From Paramicrobacterium agarici (GTDB lineage Bacteria; Actinomycetota; Actinomycetes; Actinomycetales; Microbacteriaceae): 64,000 nucleotides of DNA. The notes beneath the pieces are model-generated. The model did not search any database and was not told the origin of the DNA. It worked only from the letters and a program-made list of their open reading frames with translations. Location: positions 2,356,001 through 2,420,000 of the forward strand of contig NZ_PDJE01000001.1 in assembly GCF_002563955.1 (NCBI RefSeq), read 5' to 3'. The translations under genes were made by a program, and so were the position numbers. Shown one piece after another: positions 11,085-21,710 of the stretch (within the stretch, counting starts at the first letter, position 1; each line of letters starts with the position of its first letter).

Positions 11085-11855
11085 TCAGTACGACTGTGCA
11101 ATCAGGTTCTCGGGAACCTCGGCCGCGGCTTCGCGATCCACAAAGAATACCGTGCGACGGCGTCCCTTGATGCCGGCGATCGGCACTTCAGAGTAGGCGG
11201 CTCCCGCAAGTGCCAGCCCGAGAGACGACGCCTTCTCGGCGCCGGCGATCTCCACCCAGATGCGCTGAGACGAGTTCAGCGCCGGCCGCGTGAGTGTCAG
11301 CCGCTCGGCAGGGGGCTTCGGCGAGTCGGTCACAGGCAGCACCAATGATGACTTTTCGAGAACCTGCGGATGGTCCGGAAACAGCGACGCGGTGTGCCCA
11401 TCGGGTCCGACGCCGAGGAACGTGATGTCGAATCGGGGGAGCGACCCGTCTCCGTCTGCGTGATCCGTCAGCTCAGAAGCGTACGCTTCGGCTGCTGCGC
11501 CGATTTCAAGACCTGAATCAGTCGAGGGCATCGGATGGATGTTGGATGCCGGAATCGCGATGTGGTCCAGAAGCGCCGTGCGCGCCTTGGCGTCGTTGCG
11601 ATCTTCGTGGCCAGCCGGCACGTAGCGCTCGTCACCCCACCAGAAGTGAACTCGACTCCAGTCGACCGTGTCCCTGGCCGGGTTCGCGTTGATCTGCGTC
11701 AAGACATCGAGAGCGACGCGTCCTCCCTCCAACACGATGTTCACACGGTCCTGCTCATCAAGAAGGTCGACGACCTTCGTCAGAAACCGCGCGGCGATGG
11801 ATGCTGCAAGAGCAGACTTGTCGTTGTGGATCAGCACTCGGCGGTCATTCGTCAC
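11085..11855 (-). CDS. pgl: 6-phosphogluconolactonase
   Basis: Hydrolyses 6-phosphogluconolactone, the second step of the oxidative pentose phosphate pathway. The 256-residue product has the family blocks HFWWGDERYVP and DITFLGVGPDGHTASLFPDHP. The usual phosphate loop (L-S/T-G-G) reads VLEGGRVALD, with Glu replacing Ser/Thr. It is the last gene of the tkt-tal-pgi-zwf-opcA-pgl operon and overlaps opcA by 4 bases. It ends at the strong hairpin 11034-11078. Assignment is supported by both motifs and context. Confidence 0.95.
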   Translation of the reverse strand: MTNDRRVLIHNDKSALAASIAARFLTKVVDLLDEQDRVNIVLEGGRVALDVLTQINANPARDTVDWSRVHFWWGDERYVPAGHEDRNDAKARTALLDHIAIPASNIHPMPSTDSGLEIGAAAEAYASELTDHADGDGSLPRFDITFLGVGPDGHTASLFPDHPQVLEKSSLVLPVTDSPKPPAERLTLTRPALNSSQRIWVEIAGAEKASSLGLALAGAAYSEVPIAGIKGRRRTVFFVDREAAAEVPENLIAQSY

Positions 11856-12814
11856 TGGACACCCTCCGTGGGCTCGGCACCTTCGCCGTCAAGCAAGGCG
11901 AGTCCCTTCGTTATCACATCACCATACAGAACATCCGGATCGAGGCGACGCAGCTCTTCAGCCAGGCAGTCGCGGAGGGTCCGTCTTGGAAGTGCGATGT
12001 CCTGCACTGGCTGACCGGGAATTTCCAGTGTTGCGATGTTCGAGAGGGGTCGCTCAAGCGAGATCGTTCCGGAAGCACGTGTCATCTCGACTCCGTGAAT
12101 GCCACCGACTCCGCCGACATTGTGGGTGAGATCGCACGTCACGGGAACGTTCAGCTGGAGGCGCAACCATGCGGCGAGCAGCGTCGTCGACGGCGAATCG
12201 GCTGCTCCGGTCACGCGTACGGACGTGATCTGCTCGTATGGTGGCTGGTCGAGAACAGCGGCAAGCTGCGCGCGCCACAGTGTCAGTCGCGTCCATGCAA
12301 AGTCCGTGTCGCCCGGGCGGTGCGACGCCGCAAGGTGGCGAAGCGCGTCATGCGGGTCGGCGTGCGCCGAGGCATCCGTGATCCGGCGCTGGGCGATCTG
12401 ACCGATCGGGGACGCAGAGACGTCGTCCGGGGTCTCACCTGGCCACCACGCAACAACCGGAGCATCGGGCAGCAGAAGCGCGGTGACCAGGCTCACCTTG
12501 TTCTGAGTCGCCTCGCCGTAAGCCCGCAAGATGATGACCTCGCTTGCTCCGGCGTCGCCGCCGACGCGAATCTGCGCATCAATGCGCGTGTCGTCGTCGT
12601 CTTGCGACCCCGCGACCGAGATCACGATCACGCGCATAGGGTGCTCACGCGAGGCGTCGTTCGCCGCTTCGATCGCGTCTTCCTCGTCACCCCGGTTGGC
12701 GATGATGACGAGCGTCAGAACGCGACCGAGCGCGATGACACCGCCCTCGTCCCGCAGCAGAACGAGCCGCTTCGAAATGGCACTCGTCGTCGTGTCAGGA
12801 ATGTCGATGATCAT
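11852..12814 (-). CDS. opcA: glucose-6-phosphate dehydrogenase assembly protein OpcA
   Basis: OpcA binds and activates glucose-6-phosphate dehydrogenase in cyanobacteria and actinobacteria and is needed for full Zwf activity. The 320-residue product starts MIIDIPDTTTSAISKRL, carries the conserved VVAWWPGETPD block in the middle and YEQITSVRVTGAADSPS in the C-terminal half, all typical of actinobacterial OpcA. No catalytic motifs are expected. It overlaps both zwf (12811-12814) and pgl (11852-11855) by 4 bases, indicating tight translational coupling of Zwf, its activator and the next enzyme. Confidence 0.94.
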   Translation of the reverse strand: MIIDIPDTTTSAISKRLVLLRDEGGVIALGRVLTLVIIANRGDEEDAIEAANDASREHPMRVIVISVAGSQDDDDTRIDAQIRVGGDAGASEVIILRAYGEATQNKVSLVTALLLPDAPVVAWWPGETPDDVSASPIGQIAQRRITDASAHADPHDALRHLAASHRPGDTDFAWTRLTLWRAQLAAVLDQPPYEQITSVRVTGAADSPSTTLLAAWLRLQLNVPVTCDLTHNVGGVGGIHGVEMTRASGTISLERPLSNIATLEIPGQPVQDIALPRRTLRDCLAEELRRLDPDVLYGDVITKGLALLDGEGAEPTEGVQ

Positions 12815-14355
12815 GGGCGCCTCCAGGTGCGACCGTCGCGGGCCAGGAGCTCATCGGCCGACGTCGGCCCCCAGGTCCCGGGCTCGTACTGTTCCAGCGG
12901 GCCACCTTGCGCAGCCCAGAATTCTTCAACGGGATCGAGAATCTTCCAGGAAAGCTCGACCTCCTCGTGCCGGGGGAAGAGCGGCGGATCACCGAGGAGC
13001 ACGTCGAGGATGAGCCGCTCGTAGGCCTCGGGGCTCGCCTCGGTGAATGCGTGCCCGTAGCCGAAGTCCATCGTGACGTCGCGCACCTGCATGCCCGCAC
13101 CCGGGACTTTCGATCCGAAGCGAATCGTGACGCCCTCGTCGGGCTGAACGCGAATCACCAGTGCGTTCTCCCCGAGCTCTGCCGTCTGCGCCTCAGCGAA
13201 AAGATACTGCGGGGCGCGTTTGAAGACCACAGCAATCTCGGTCACCCGCCTGCCGAGTCGTTTACCGGAGCGCAGGTAGAACGGCACTCCTGCCCATCGG
13301 CGGGTGTTGATGTGGAGCTTCATCGCCGCATAGGTCTCGGTCGTCGACTCCGGGTTCATCCCGTCTTCCTCGAGAAACCCGCGCACCTTCTCGCCGCCCT
13401 GCCAGCCGCCGGAGTACTGTCCACGAGCCGTGCCGGCCCCGAGGTCCTCCGGCAGACGAACAGCAGCGAGAACCTTCTCCTTCTCTGCGCGCAGGTCTGC
13501 AGCATCGAACGATCCAGGCTCTTCCATAGCGGTCAAGGCAAGGAGCTGCAGAAGATGGTTCTGAATGACATCGCGAGCCGCCCCGATGCCGTCGTAGTAC
13601 CCGGCACGGCCGCCAACGCCGATGTCTTCGGCCATGGTGATCTGCACGTGGTCGACGAAGTTCGCATTCCAGATCGGCTCGAACAGCTGGTTGGCGAAAC
13701 GCAGTGCCATGATGTTCTGCACGGTTTCTTTGCCCAGGTAGTGGTCGATGCGAAAGACGGAGTCCGCGGGGAACACAGACTCGACGACATCATTCAGCTC
13801 TCGCGCCGTCTCCAGGTTGCTGCCGAACGGCTTCTCGATCACGACGCGGCGCCACTGACCGTCACTTTGCTCGGCCAGCCCCGATCGCTTCAGCTGCGAG
13901 GTCACCTGGGGGAACGCTTTCGGGGGAATCGACAGGTAGAACGCGTGATTCCCCATCGTTCCCCGTGTACGGTCGAGTTCCTCGATCGTCTCACCGAGCC
14001 TCTTGAAGGCCTCATCGTCACCGAACTCGCCCGAAACGAAGCGGATGCCCTGCGAAAGCTGGTCCCAGACCTCCTCGCGGAACGGAGTACGCGCATTATC
14101 GCGAACCGCGTCGTGCACGACCTGGCAGAAATCCTGATCCTCCCAGTCGCGCCGCGCGAAACCGACGAGCGCGAATCCCGGCGGCAGAAGCCCCCGGTTG
14201 GCCAGGTCGTACACCGCCGGCATCAGCTTCTTGCGTGACAGGTCGCCCGTCACTCCGAAGATAATCAGGCCACTGGGACCGGCAATGCGATTGAGCCGAC
14301 GATCAATGCTCAGCCGCAGGGGGTTGAACTCTGGTGTGATGTTCACCGGGGACAT
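12811..14355 (-). CDS. zwf: glucose-6-phosphate 1-dehydrogenase
   Basis: First enzyme of the oxidative pentose phosphate branch, producing NADPH. From ATG 14355 the protein is 514 residues, the normal length. It shows the nucleotide-binding GVTGDLSRKKLMPA, the active-site block RIDHYLGKETVQN and the substrate loop VIEKPFGS. The frame is open further upstream, but ATG 14355 is preceded by AAGGAGA and gives an N-terminus (MSPVNITPEFNPLR) matching the family, while upstream codons fall inside pgi. It is 46 bases after pgi and overlaps opcA by 4. Confidence 0.97.
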   Translation of the reverse strand: MSPVNITPEFNPLRLSIDRRLNRIAGPSGLIIFGVTGDLSRKKLMPAVYDLANRGLLPPGFALVGFARRDWEDQDFCQVVHDAVRDNARTPFREEVWDQLSQGIRFVSGEFGDDEAFKRLGETIEELDRTRGTMGNHAFYLSIPPKAFPQVTSQLKRSGLAEQSDGQWRRVVIEKPFGSNLETARELNDVVESVFPADSVFRIDHYLGKETVQNIMALRFANQLFEPIWNANFVDHVQITMAEDIGVGGRAGYYDGIGAARDVIQNHLLQLLALTAMEEPGSFDAADLRAEKEKVLAAVRLPEDLGAGTARGQYSGGWQGGEKVRGFLEEDGMNPESTTETYAAMKLHINTRRWAGVPFYLRSGKRLGRRVTEIAVVFKRAPQYLFAEAQTAELGENALVIRVQPDEGVTIRFGSKVPGAGMQVRDVTMDFGYGHAFTEASPEAYERLILDVLLGDPPLFPRHEEVELSWKILDPVEEFWAAQGGPLEQYEPGTWGPTSADELLARDGRTWRRP

Positions 14356-14401
14356 TCGTCTCCTTGGCAGCATCCGGAAACCGGAGACTGCATTCTCTGT
14401 T

Positions 14402-16012
14402 CTAGTTGATGGCCTCGAAGAGGGCGAGCGCATCGTCCTGCGGACGCGTGAGGTTCACCGCGAGCACGGGCCGTCCGTGGTCACGCAGCACTCCGGCGTC
14501 TCCCGCGGCCTGAGCCTCGATGAGCTGTCCGAACGTGAAGGGACGCTCGGGAATCTCCAGGTCGACGGTTGTCGACTGGGTGATTTGCAGGTATACGCCC
14601 TGTGCCGGACCGCCCTTGTGGTACTGACCGGTCGAATGCAGGAACCTCGGACCCCAGCCGAACGTGACGGGGCGGCCCGCTCGCGCAGCGAGCATGCTGC
14701 GCAGGCCCTCGAGCTGAGGCAGTTCCAGCCGATCGACATACGCCTGAACCGACAGGTATCCGTCGGCGGGCAGTTCTGCGATCAGGCGGTCGACGGCCTC
14801 ACGAACCGTCGAAGCGCCCGCGACCAGTTCGTCATCACCGCGCACCTCGATGCCGCCGTCCGTGAAGGCGGGGGAGGCAGGCTCGGGGCGGTCATCGAGA
14901 AGCCCGCGCGCTGCGGCCTTCGCCGACTCCACGTCGGGCTGATCGAACGGATTGATCCCGAGGATGCGGCCTGCGACCGCGACCGCGTACTCCCACACCA
15001 GCATCTGGGCGCCGAGGGAGCCGCTGACGAGGATCTCGCCGTCGTGGCGATCACGCGGAAGCAGATGGGTGGCGTCTGCGTTCTCGACGAGCCGCACAAT
15101 CTGAACATCGTCCGGCACGTTCTCGAGCTCAGGGGCGAGCGTGTCGAGAACGACGGGAAGAATTCCGGTGCCTTCTTTGCCCGTCGACTCGGCGATGAGC
15201 TGCTCGGCCCAATCGGGGAAGCCAACGATATGCGTTCCGTCGGCAACGATCCCGAGCTTGTCCTTACGCGGGGACGTGGCAGAGATCGCTGCGCCGAGGA
15301 TCAGCCCCGGGTTGCTCTCATCGTCGACGGAGAGCTCTGCGAGCACCTGATCGGCCTCATCGAGAAGTGCAGCGATGTCGACGCCTGCGAGTCCCGACGG
15401 AACAAGGCCGAATGCCGTGAGCGCCGAGTACCGGCCGCCAACGTTCGGGTCAGCATTGAAGACGGTGAAGCCACCCTCGCGTGCGGATACGTCGAACGGC
15501 GAACCCGGATCCGTCACGATGATGACACGCTCGCGCGCGTCGATTCCCGCGTCGGTGAACGCCTTCTCGAAGACGCGCCGTTGGCTGTCCGTCTCGACGG
15601 TCGACCCGGACTTCGACGAGACGACAATCGCCGTGTTCTGCAGTCCCGCGTCGAGCGCCGCGCGGACCTGCCCGGGCGCAGTCGAGTCGAGAACCGTGAG
15701 ATCGGCGCCGAACGTGCGAGTGATCACTTCGGGAGCGAGCGACGAGCCGCCCATGCCAGCGAGAACGATGTGGTTCACGCCGTCGGCTGCGAGCTTGTCG
15801 CGCAGCGCGATGATCTCGGGGACGAGGGGCCGCGACACGGCGACCGCTTCCGTCCATCCGAGGCGTTTAGCCGACTCCGACTCGGCCTTCGGGCCCCAGA
15901 GCGTCGGGTTCTGTTCGGTGATTCCCGACGCGACGAGATCGGCGACGAGTGTGGGAACCACCGAGCGGACGGCCTCCTCGGCCGCCCCGCTCACGTGGAT
16001 CTCGATGCTCAT
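14402..16012 (-). CDS. pgi: glucose-6-phosphate isomerase (actinobacterial type)
   Basis: Interconverts glucose 6-phosphate and fructose 6-phosphate, linking this pentose phosphate operon to glycolysis. The 536-residue product has two SIS-type sugar-phosphate folds: [12 protein letters not shown], the signature [12 protein letters not shown] and [19 protein letters not shown] conserved C-terminal lysine block reads [13 protein letters not shown]. This is the divergent actinobacterial form, sometimes found next to tal, and was historically taken for a Tal-Pgi fusion in some genomes; here the two genes are separate and overlap by 4 bases (16009-16012). Confidence 0.94.
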   Translation of the reverse strand: MSIEIHVSGAAEEAVRSVVPTLVADLVASGITEQNPTLWGPKAESESAKRLGWTEAVAVSRPLVPEIIALRDKLAADGVNHIVLAGMGGSSLAPEVITRTFGADLTVLDSTAPGQVRAALDAGLQNTAIVVSSKSGSTVETDSQRRVFEKAFTDAGIDARERVIIVTDPGSPFDVSAREGGFTVFNADPNVGGRYSALTAFGLVPSGLAGVDIAALLDEADQVLAELSVDDESNPGLILGAAISATSPRKDKLGIVADGTHIVGFPDWAEQLIAESTGKEGTGILPVVLDTLAPELENVPDDVQIVRLVENADATHLLPRDRHDGEILVSGSLGAQMLVWEYAVAVAGRILGINPFDQPDVESAKAAARGLLDDRPEPASPAFTDGGIEVRGDDELVAGASTVREAVDRLIAELPADGYLSVQAYVDRLELPQLEGLRSMLAARAGRPVTFGWGPRFLHSTGQYHKGGPAQGVYLQITQSTTVDLEIPERPFTFGQLIEAQAAGDAGVLRDHGRPVLAVNLTRPQDDALALFEAIN

Positions 16013-17118
16013 CGCGATTCCTCCATCGCGACCTTGACGTCTTCGACGAGTTCGTTCCAGGAGACGATGAACTTCTCAACGCCTTCCTTCTCGAGCACCG
16101 CGGTGACGTCGTCGTACGAGATTCCGGCCGCGGCAACGGCGTCGAGAACGCCATTCGCCTCGTCGTAGCTCCCGGTCACGGTGTCTCCCGTGACGTCGCC
16201 ATGATCGAATGTCGCCTCAAGCGTCTTCTCAGGCATCGTGTTGACGACGCCCTGGGCGACGAGCCCTGTCACGTAGAGCGTGTCGGGGAGCGACGGGTCC
16301 TTGACGCCGGTCGACGCCCACAGCGGACGCTGCGCGTTGGCGCCGCTGTCGAGCAGTGCCTTGGCGCGCTCAGAAGCGAACTCCTGCTCGAACACCTGAT
16401 AGGCGAGCTGCGCGTTCGCGATTCCCGCCTTGCCCTTGAGCTCGGCCGCTTCGTCCGTGCCCACGGCGTCGAGACGCTTGTCGATCTCTGAATCCACGCG
16501 CGAGACGAAGAACGATGCGACCGAATGGATGGTGGACAGATCGATGCCCGCCTGCTTTGCCTGCTCGAGGCCCGTCAGGTAGGCGTTGATGACCTCGCGG
16601 TAACGCGTCAGGCTGAAGATCAGCGTCACGTTGACGCTGATTCCCTTCGCCGTCGCCGCAGTGATCGCCTCGAGTCCTTCGACGGTCGCCGGAATCTTGA
16701 TCAGCACGTTGGGTCGCTTGAGCGTCTCCCAGAGCGACGTAGCCTGTGCGATCGTTCCGGCTGCGTCATGCGCAAGACCCGGCTCGACCTCGATCGACAC
16801 GCGGCCGTCGACGCCGTTCGTCTTGTCGTAGATCGGGCGGAACACGTCGGCCGCGTCGGCGACGTCCTTCGTCGTCACCTCGCTGATGACCTCGTCGACG
16901 CTCTTGCCTGCTGCGGTGAGTTCGGCCACCTGCGCGGCGTAGCGGTCACCGTTCTTGATGGCCTTGGCGAAAATCGTCGGGTTGGTCGTGATCCCGACCA
17001 CGTTGCGGTTCTCGATCAGATCGGTCAGATTGCCGGTCTCGATGCGCTCTCGCGAGAGATCGTCGAGCCAGATGCTGACGCCTGCAGCCGAAAGCTGTGC
17101 AGTGGGTGTCTCAGTCAT
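16009..17118 (-). CDS. tal: transaldolase
   Basis: Transfers a dihydroxyacetone unit between sugar phosphates in the non-oxidative pentose phosphate branch. The 369-residue product starts with [12 protein letters not shown] and [16 protein letters not shown], and carries the Schiff-base lysine in [15 protein letters not shown] (around residue 140). Later blocks [11 protein letters not shown] and ASFFVSRVD are typical. The C-terminal segment [21 protein letters not shown] is the longer actinobacterial form. It starts 22 bases after tkt and overlaps pgi by 4. Confidence 0.97.
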   Translation of the reverse strand: MTETPTAQLSAAGVSIWLDDLSRERIETGNLTDLIENRNVVGITTNPTIFAKAIKNGDRYAAQVAELTAAGKSVDEVISEVTTKDVADAADVFRPIYDKTNGVDGRVSIEVEPGLAHDAAGTIAQATSLWETLKRPNVLIKIPATVEGLEAITAATAKGISVNVTLIFSLTRYREVINAYLTGLEQAKQAGIDLSTIHSVASFFVSRVDSEIDKRLDAVGTDEAAELKGKAGIANAQLAYQVFEQEFASERAKALLDSGANAQRPLWASTGVKDPSLPDTLYVTGLVAQGVVNTMPEKTLEATFDHGDVTGDTVTGSYDEANGVLDAVAAAGISYDDVTAVLEKEGVEKFIVSWNELVEDVKVAMEESR

Positions 17119-17140
17119 GATCTTTTCTCCTCTGCCCGGC

Positions 17141-19234
17141 TCAGTTGGCGCCGAGCGTTTCCTTGGCGGCGTTCACGACGGCTTCGGCGGTGATTCCGAA
17201 CTCGCGGAACAGTGTCTTGTAATCCGCAGATGCGCCGAAGTGCTCGATCGACACCGAACGACCGCGGTCTCCGACGATGCTGCGCCATGTGAGGTCGAGG
17301 CCTGCCTCGACCGAGACGCGAGCGGTGACGGATGCCGGAAGCACCGACTCCCGGTACTCATCGGACTGCTCATCGAACCATTCAAGCGATGGTGCTGCGA
17401 CGACACGGGCGTTGACGCCCTCTGTGCGCAGCTGCTCGCGCGCTTCGAGTGCAAGCTGAACCTCAGAGCCGGTCCCGATGAGAATGACGTCGGGTGTTCC
17501 GTTCGGAGCCTCGGCGAGCACGTATGCACCCTTCGAGACATTGGATGCTGCGGCAAGGGTGTCGCCCGACGCCTCGCCGGTTCCGCGGTCGAACACCGGG
17601 ATGTTCTGGCGAGTGAGCGCGATTCCCGTGGGGCCCTCCTGACGCTTCAAGATCTCAAGCCACGCGTAAGCGACTTCGTTCGCGTCGGATGGACGGACGA
17701 CCGAGAGATTCGGAATTGCGCGAAGCGTCGACAGCTGCTCGATCGGCTGGTGCGTCGGGCCGTCTTCGCCAAGTGCGACCGAATCGTGCGTCCATACGAA
17801 GACGCTCGGCACGTTCATGAGCGCGGCGAGACGCACGGCAGGACGCTGGTAGTCGCTGAAGATCAGGAACGTTCCGCCGTAGGCGCGTGTCGGCCCGTGC
17901 AGCACGATTCCGTTCAGGATCGCCGCCATCGCGTGCTCGCGGATGCCGAAGTGCAAGACGCGCCCGTACGGGTTGCCCTTCCACATGTCGGTGGAGCGCT
18001 CGGACGGCACAAACGACGCCGCGTCATCGATCGTGGTGTTGTTCGATGCTGCGAGGTCGGCTGATCCGCCCCAGAGCTCCGGGAGCTCCGCGCCGAGTGC
18101 CGAGAGAACCTTTCCGGAAGCGGCTCGCGTCGACACCTCTGTTCCCGCGTCGAAGCGGGGGAGGGCGTCTTCGATGCCATCGGGAAGCTGACCGCCGAGG
18201 AGGCGGTCGAGAAGCGCACTGCGCTCGGGATTTGCAGATTTCCAAGCGTCGAAGGACTTCTGCCATTCGGCGCGCTGCTGAGCGCCGCGCTCGCCCGCAC
18301 CGCGGGTGCGAGAGATAACCTCGTCCGGCACCTCGAACGTCTGCTCGGGATCGAATCCGAGGATCTCCTTGAGCTCTGCGAGCTCCTCGCCACCGAGCTT
18401 CGCGCCGTGGATGGCTCCGGTGTTCTTCTTGTTCGGTGCCGGCCAGCCGATGATCGTCTTGAGCACAATAAGCGTCGGCTTACCGGTCTCCGCCTTGGCC
18501 GACTCGATCGCCTCGTGGAGCTCCTGCACGTCTTCGACGTACTCGCCGGTCTTCTTCCAGTCGACCGTGAGAACCTGCCAGCCATAAGCCTCATACCGCG
18601 CGGCGACGTCTTCTGAGAAGGCGATGTCGGTGTCATCTTCGATCGAGATCTGGTTGCTGTCATAGATCGCGATGAGGTTGCCGAGCTCCTGGTGACCAGC
18701 GAGTGAGGATGCTTCGCTCGTGACGCCTTCTTGAAGGTCGCCATCGCTCGCGATGACGTACACGTGGTGGTCGAACGGGCTCGTGCCCTCGGCAGCATCC
18801 GGGTCGAAAAGCCCGCGCTCGAACCGCGCGGCATACGCGAACCCGACGGCGGAGGAAAGGCCCTGACCGAGAGGGCCCGTGGTGATCTCCACACCCTTGG
18901 TGTGGCCGTACTCCGGGTGTCCCGGCGTGAGCGATCCCCAGGTGCGCAGCGACTTCAGATCGTCGAGCTCAAGGCCGTCGCCGGCGAAGTAGAGCTGGAT
19001 GTACTGCGTGAGCGATGTGTGACCCGCCGACAGAATGAAACGGTCGCGACCGAGCCACTTCTCGTCGTTTGGGTCGCGCCGCATCACCTTCTGAAAGAGG
19101 AGATAGGCGGCTGGAGCAAGACTCATCGCCGTTCCGGGGTGGCCGTTCCCGACCTTCTCAACAGCATCCGCAGCGAGAACGCGTGCGGTGTCGACGGCCT
19201 TGTTGTCAATGGAATCCCATTGCAGTGCTGCCAC
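17141..19234 (-). CDS. tkt: transketolase
   Basis: Thiamine diphosphate enzyme moving two-carbon units between sugar phosphates. The 697-residue length is typical. Motifs seen are the substrate/cofactor histidine block [11 protein letters not shown], the diphosphate-binding [16 protein letters not shown] with the Asn of YDSNQIS, the pyrimidine-domain [14 protein letters not shown] and the transketolase signature [19 protein letters not shown]. It is the first gene of the pentose phosphate operon and divergent from ctaB; the shared 267-base gap should hold promoters for both. Confidence 0.98.
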   Translation of the reverse strand: MAALQWDSIDNKAVDTARVLAADAVEKVGNGHPGTAMSLAPAAYLLFQKVMRRDPNDEKWLGRDRFILSAGHTSLTQYIQLYFAGDGLELDDLKSLRTWGSLTPGHPEYGHTKGVEITTGPLGQGLSSAVGFAYAARFERGLFDPDAAEGTSPFDHHVYVIASDGDLQEGVTSEASSLAGHQELGNLIAIYDSNQISIEDDTDIAFSEDVAARYEAYGWQVLTVDWKKTGEYVEDVQELHEAIESAKAETGKPTLIVLKTIIGWPAPNKKNTGAIHGAKLGGEELAELKEILGFDPEQTFEVPDEVISRTRGAGERGAQQRAEWQKSFDAWKSANPERSALLDRLLGGQLPDGIEDALPRFDAGTEVSTRAASGKVLSALGAELPELWGGSADLAASNNTTIDDAASFVPSERSTDMWKGNPYGRVLHFGIREHAMAAILNGIVLHGPTRAYGGTFLIFSDYQRPAVRLAALMNVPSVFVWTHDSVALGEDGPTHQPIEQLSTLRAIPNLSVVRPSDANEVAYAWLEILKRQEGPTGIALTRQNIPVFDRGTGEASGDTLAAASNVSKGAYVLAEAPNGTPDVILIGTGSEVQLALEAREQLRTEGVNARVVAAPSLEWFDEQSDEYRESVLPASVTARVSVEAGLDLTWRSIVGDRGRSVSIEHFGASADYKTLFREFGITAEAVVNAAKETLGAN

Positions 19235-19501
19235 GATGTTTGACCCTTCTGGTTGTTCGTCCGGGCCTGCCGGCCCGCCGAAGCGTTTACACGCACATTG
19301 GCTACTTTGGCACGTCGCGGTCCCTCACCTTTCGTGCGTGCTGATGATGGGCGCCGCGAAGCTAGGCGAGCACCCCCAGTATAGAGATAGCTACCCAACC
19401 CCGCGCACATCTATGTCAACGTGTGAAGCCGCGCAGATGTTCCACGGCTCGCCGTTCGCACAATGGCCTAGAATTGGGAGGTACCCAGCAGTCGAGGAGC
19501 A
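19235..19501. promoter_or_regulatory. divergent tkt/ctaB promoter region
   Basis: No gene is seen here. Toward ctaB there is TAGAAT at 19469-19474 and a GAGGAG ribosome-binding site just before ATG 19502. Toward tkt the minus strand has TTGACA (plus coordinates 19414-19419) and TAGCTA (19388-19393), but their 20-base spacing is long. A 6-bp GC hairpin (19262-19277) lies close to the tkt start in its 5' UTR. The exact promoters are uncertain. Confidence 0.45.
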
Positions 19502-20422
19502 ATGGACGTCACCACCCCCACCCCAACCGCAGCGCGCCCGCTCGGCTTTCGGCGCAAGGCAGCCGCATATATCTCCCTGACCAAACCGCGTGTAATGGAG
19601 CTGCTGCTCGTCACGACGGTTCCGGTGATGATTCTCGCCGAGGGAGGTATCCCGAACTTGTGGCTCGTCGCCGCGACGGTCATCGGCGGTGCGATGAGCG
19701 CTGGTTCCGCAGGCGCTTTCAACTGCTATATCGATCGCGACATCGACCGTCACATGAAGCGAACCGAGAATCGGCCGCTTGTGACCGGCGAGCTGACGCC
19801 TCGAGAGGCTCTCGTGTTCTCGTGGGCTCTCGCCGTGGCGTCGACCGTGTGGCTCGCGGCGACGACGAACCTGCTTGCCGCGGGGCTTTCGGTGGTTGCG
19901 ATCTTCTTCTACGTCTGCGTGTACACGCTCTGGCTTAAGCGCCGCACGGAGCAGAACATCATCTGGGGCGGAATTGCGGGATGCTTCCCCGTGCTCATCG
20001 GATGGTCGAGCGTCACGGCATCCCTCGACTGGGAGGCGTGGATTCTCTTCGCCGTCGTCTTCCTCTGGACTCCGCCGCACTACTGGCCGTTGTCGATGAA
20101 GTATCGATCCGACTACAAGGAAGTCGGCGTGCCCATGCTTGCTGTCGTACGAGGGCGCGCTGTCGTCGGCCTGCAGACGATTCTGTATGCCTGGGCGACG
20201 GTCGCATGCTCACTGCTGCTGATCCCTCTCGCACCCATGGGCGTCACGTACACGGCGATCGCGCTCGTGGCCGGAGGCTGGTTCATTTACGAAACGCACC
20301 GTCTGTACGGTCTTGCGATCCGTGATGAAGAAGCATCGCCCATGCGCGTGTTCCACGGCTCGATCACGTACCTGTCGCTTCTGTTCCTCGCCGTCGGCGT
20401 CGATCCGCTGCTGCCGTTCTAA
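19502..20422 (+). CDS. ctaB: protoheme IX farnesyltransferase (heme O synthase)
   Basis: A UbiA-type polytopic membrane enzyme that adds a farnesyl group to heme b to make heme O for cytochrome oxidase. The 306-residue product has about nine membrane segments and the Asp-rich prenyl-diphosphate motif [15 protein letters not shown] (residues about 75-90), plus [19 protein letters not shown], a block specific to heme O synthases. The substrate chain is completed by ctaA, encoded next on the other strand, and the product supports the oxidase that SURF1 (27472-28317) helps assemble. Confidence 0.97.
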   Translation: MDVTTPTPTAARPLGFRRKAAAYISLTKPRVMELLLVTTVPVMILAEGGIPNLWLVAATVIGGAMSAGSAGAFNCYIDRDIDRHMKRTENRPLVTGELTPREALVFSWALAVASTVWLAATTNLLAAGLSVVAIFFYVCVYTLWLKRRTEQNIIWGGIAGCFPVLIGWSSVTASLDWEAWILFAVVFLWTPPHYWPLSMKYRSDYKEVGVPMLAVVRGRAVVGLQTILYAWATVACSLLLIPLAPMGVTYTAIALVAGGWFIYETHRLYGLAIRDEEASPMRVFHGSITYLSLLFLAVGVDPLLPF

Positions 20423-20474
20423 TCGGTACCGCAGCGGACCCGTCGCGTGCAGAGAAGCTCACGCGGCCGCACGG

Positions 20475-21440
20475 TTAGCGCAGCTCGCGCGGTCGCCTGA
20501 GGTAGTAGAGAACCGCGGACATGAGCGCAGCGACGATGCATGCGAGGACCATGTGGCTGCCGACCAGGATCTCAGGCAGTCCGAGACGCGACTGGGCGAC
20601 TCCGATGAGGATCTGCGCACCTTGAGCGGCGACAAGCCAGGTCAGCCATACGCGGGGCGACCTGATTCCGCGCGTCCAGGCTGCGATGAAGAGCACCAGC
20701 GTGAGACCGAGCATGACGTAGGCCGGCCATGAGTGCACGTGCTGCATGATCTCTGGCGGGAGGTCGTTGCGCGCCGCACCCTGATCACCCGCGTGCGGGC
20801 CGGCTCCGGTGGTCAGGATGCCGATAAGAACAGAAATCGCGACGAAGAACGCTGCGATGTGCGCCAGTCGGGCGAACCAGCCGGGAACCACGAGAGCCCG
20901 TGGGCCGGGTTTCGTGTACACCCGCATGACGAGCACCGCGCCAAGCACCACGAGCACGACGCTCAAGACGAAGTGGAGTCCAACGACGTAGGGGTTGAGC
21001 CCCGAGAGCACGGTGATGCCGCCGACACCGGCCTGCAGAAGAACGCTGCACGCGGGTATGACCGCGAGCACGAAGAGGTCCCTGCGCTCCTTGCGGTATT
21101 TGAGAACGCACAGCAAAGCGAAGATCGCGATGGCCTGCAGAACGAAGAACAAGGTTCGGTTGCCGAACTCGATCACGCCGTGCAGCCCCATCTCGGGCGT
21201 CGAGATAAATGAGTCGGCCGTGCATTTCGGCCACGTGGGGCAGCCAAGACCGGATGCCGTCAGGCGCACAGCGCCGCCCGTGCCGACGAGAACGGTCTGA
21301 AAGATCACGTTCAGCCAGACGGCGACGCGGACTCGCTTGTCGTCGACGTTCGTCGGCAGCCAGCGCCAGAACCGCTGGAGCACGTTCTCCCTCGTCGCTT
21401 CTCGGGGTTCGGGGTGGCGTCCTGAAGACACACGGCTCAC
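20475..21440 (-). CDS. ctaA: heme A synthase (COX15/CtaA family)
   Basis: Oxidises heme O to heme A in the cytoplasmic membrane. The 321-residue protein has about eight membrane helices and heme-ligand histidines in GLHGVIEFGNRTLFFV and in GPHAGDQGAARNDLPPEIMQHVH, and begins with the family block LVGTGGAVRLTASGLGCPTWPKC, including the Cys pair typical of Gram-positive CtaA. It is convergent with ctaB across 52 bases. The long N-terminal 35 residues before the first helix may be partly untranslated; a later start cannot be excluded. Confidence 0.95.
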   Translation of the reverse strand: MSRVSSGRHPEPREATRENVLQRFWRWLPTNVDDKRVRVAVWLNVIFQTVLVGTGGAVRLTASGLGCPTWPKCTADSFISTPEMGLHGVIEFGNRTLFFVLQAIAIFALLCVLKYRKERRDLFVLAVIPACSVLLQAGVGGITVLSGLNPYVVGLHFVLSVVLVVLGAVLVMRVYTKPGPRALVVPGWFARLAHIAAFFVAISVLIGILTTGAGPHAGDQGAARNDLPPEIMQHVHSWPAYVMLGLTLVLFIAAWTRGIRSPRVWLTWLVAAQGAQILIGVAQSRLGLPEILVGSHMVLACIVAALMSAVLYYLRRPRELR

Positions 21441-21710
21441 TGCGGCATCCTTAACTCTTACACGTCGGGGAAGACGCCCCGGCTTCGTGTCGTCTGTGTA
21501 CCCTCACATTTTCGCCGACACAACCTGTAGAATTGCATTGTTCAAGTAATCAACCCGAAACGGCTCGTTGCGAGCTGCAGATTCGAATTGTCTCGAACAA
21601 TTGTAGGTTCACGCCGACGCGGACCACACTTCCTCGCATTCCCCTTCGAGAGTGCGCAGGTCAAGCCGTGAACAGAGATCCTGTTTCTTAGCGGTTCTAG
21701 AGAGGTAGAT
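21441..21710. promoter_or_regulatory. ctaA/sufB divergent upstream region with a dyad
   Basis: No gene is seen in these 270 bases. A TAGAAT at 21526-21531 is a plausible -10 for the suf operon, leaving a long leader of about 180 bases. Within that leader AATTGT (21586-21591) and ACAATT (21597-21602) form a dyad with a 5-base centre that could bind a regulator. AGAGAGG before ATG 21711 is the sufB ribosome-binding site. No regulator gene of the SufR type is present. Confidence 0.4.

Noticed and set aside
14198..16168. 656-codon open frame on the plus strand across pgi
   Set aside because: Antisense to pgi, with composition unlike a real protein and no motifs.
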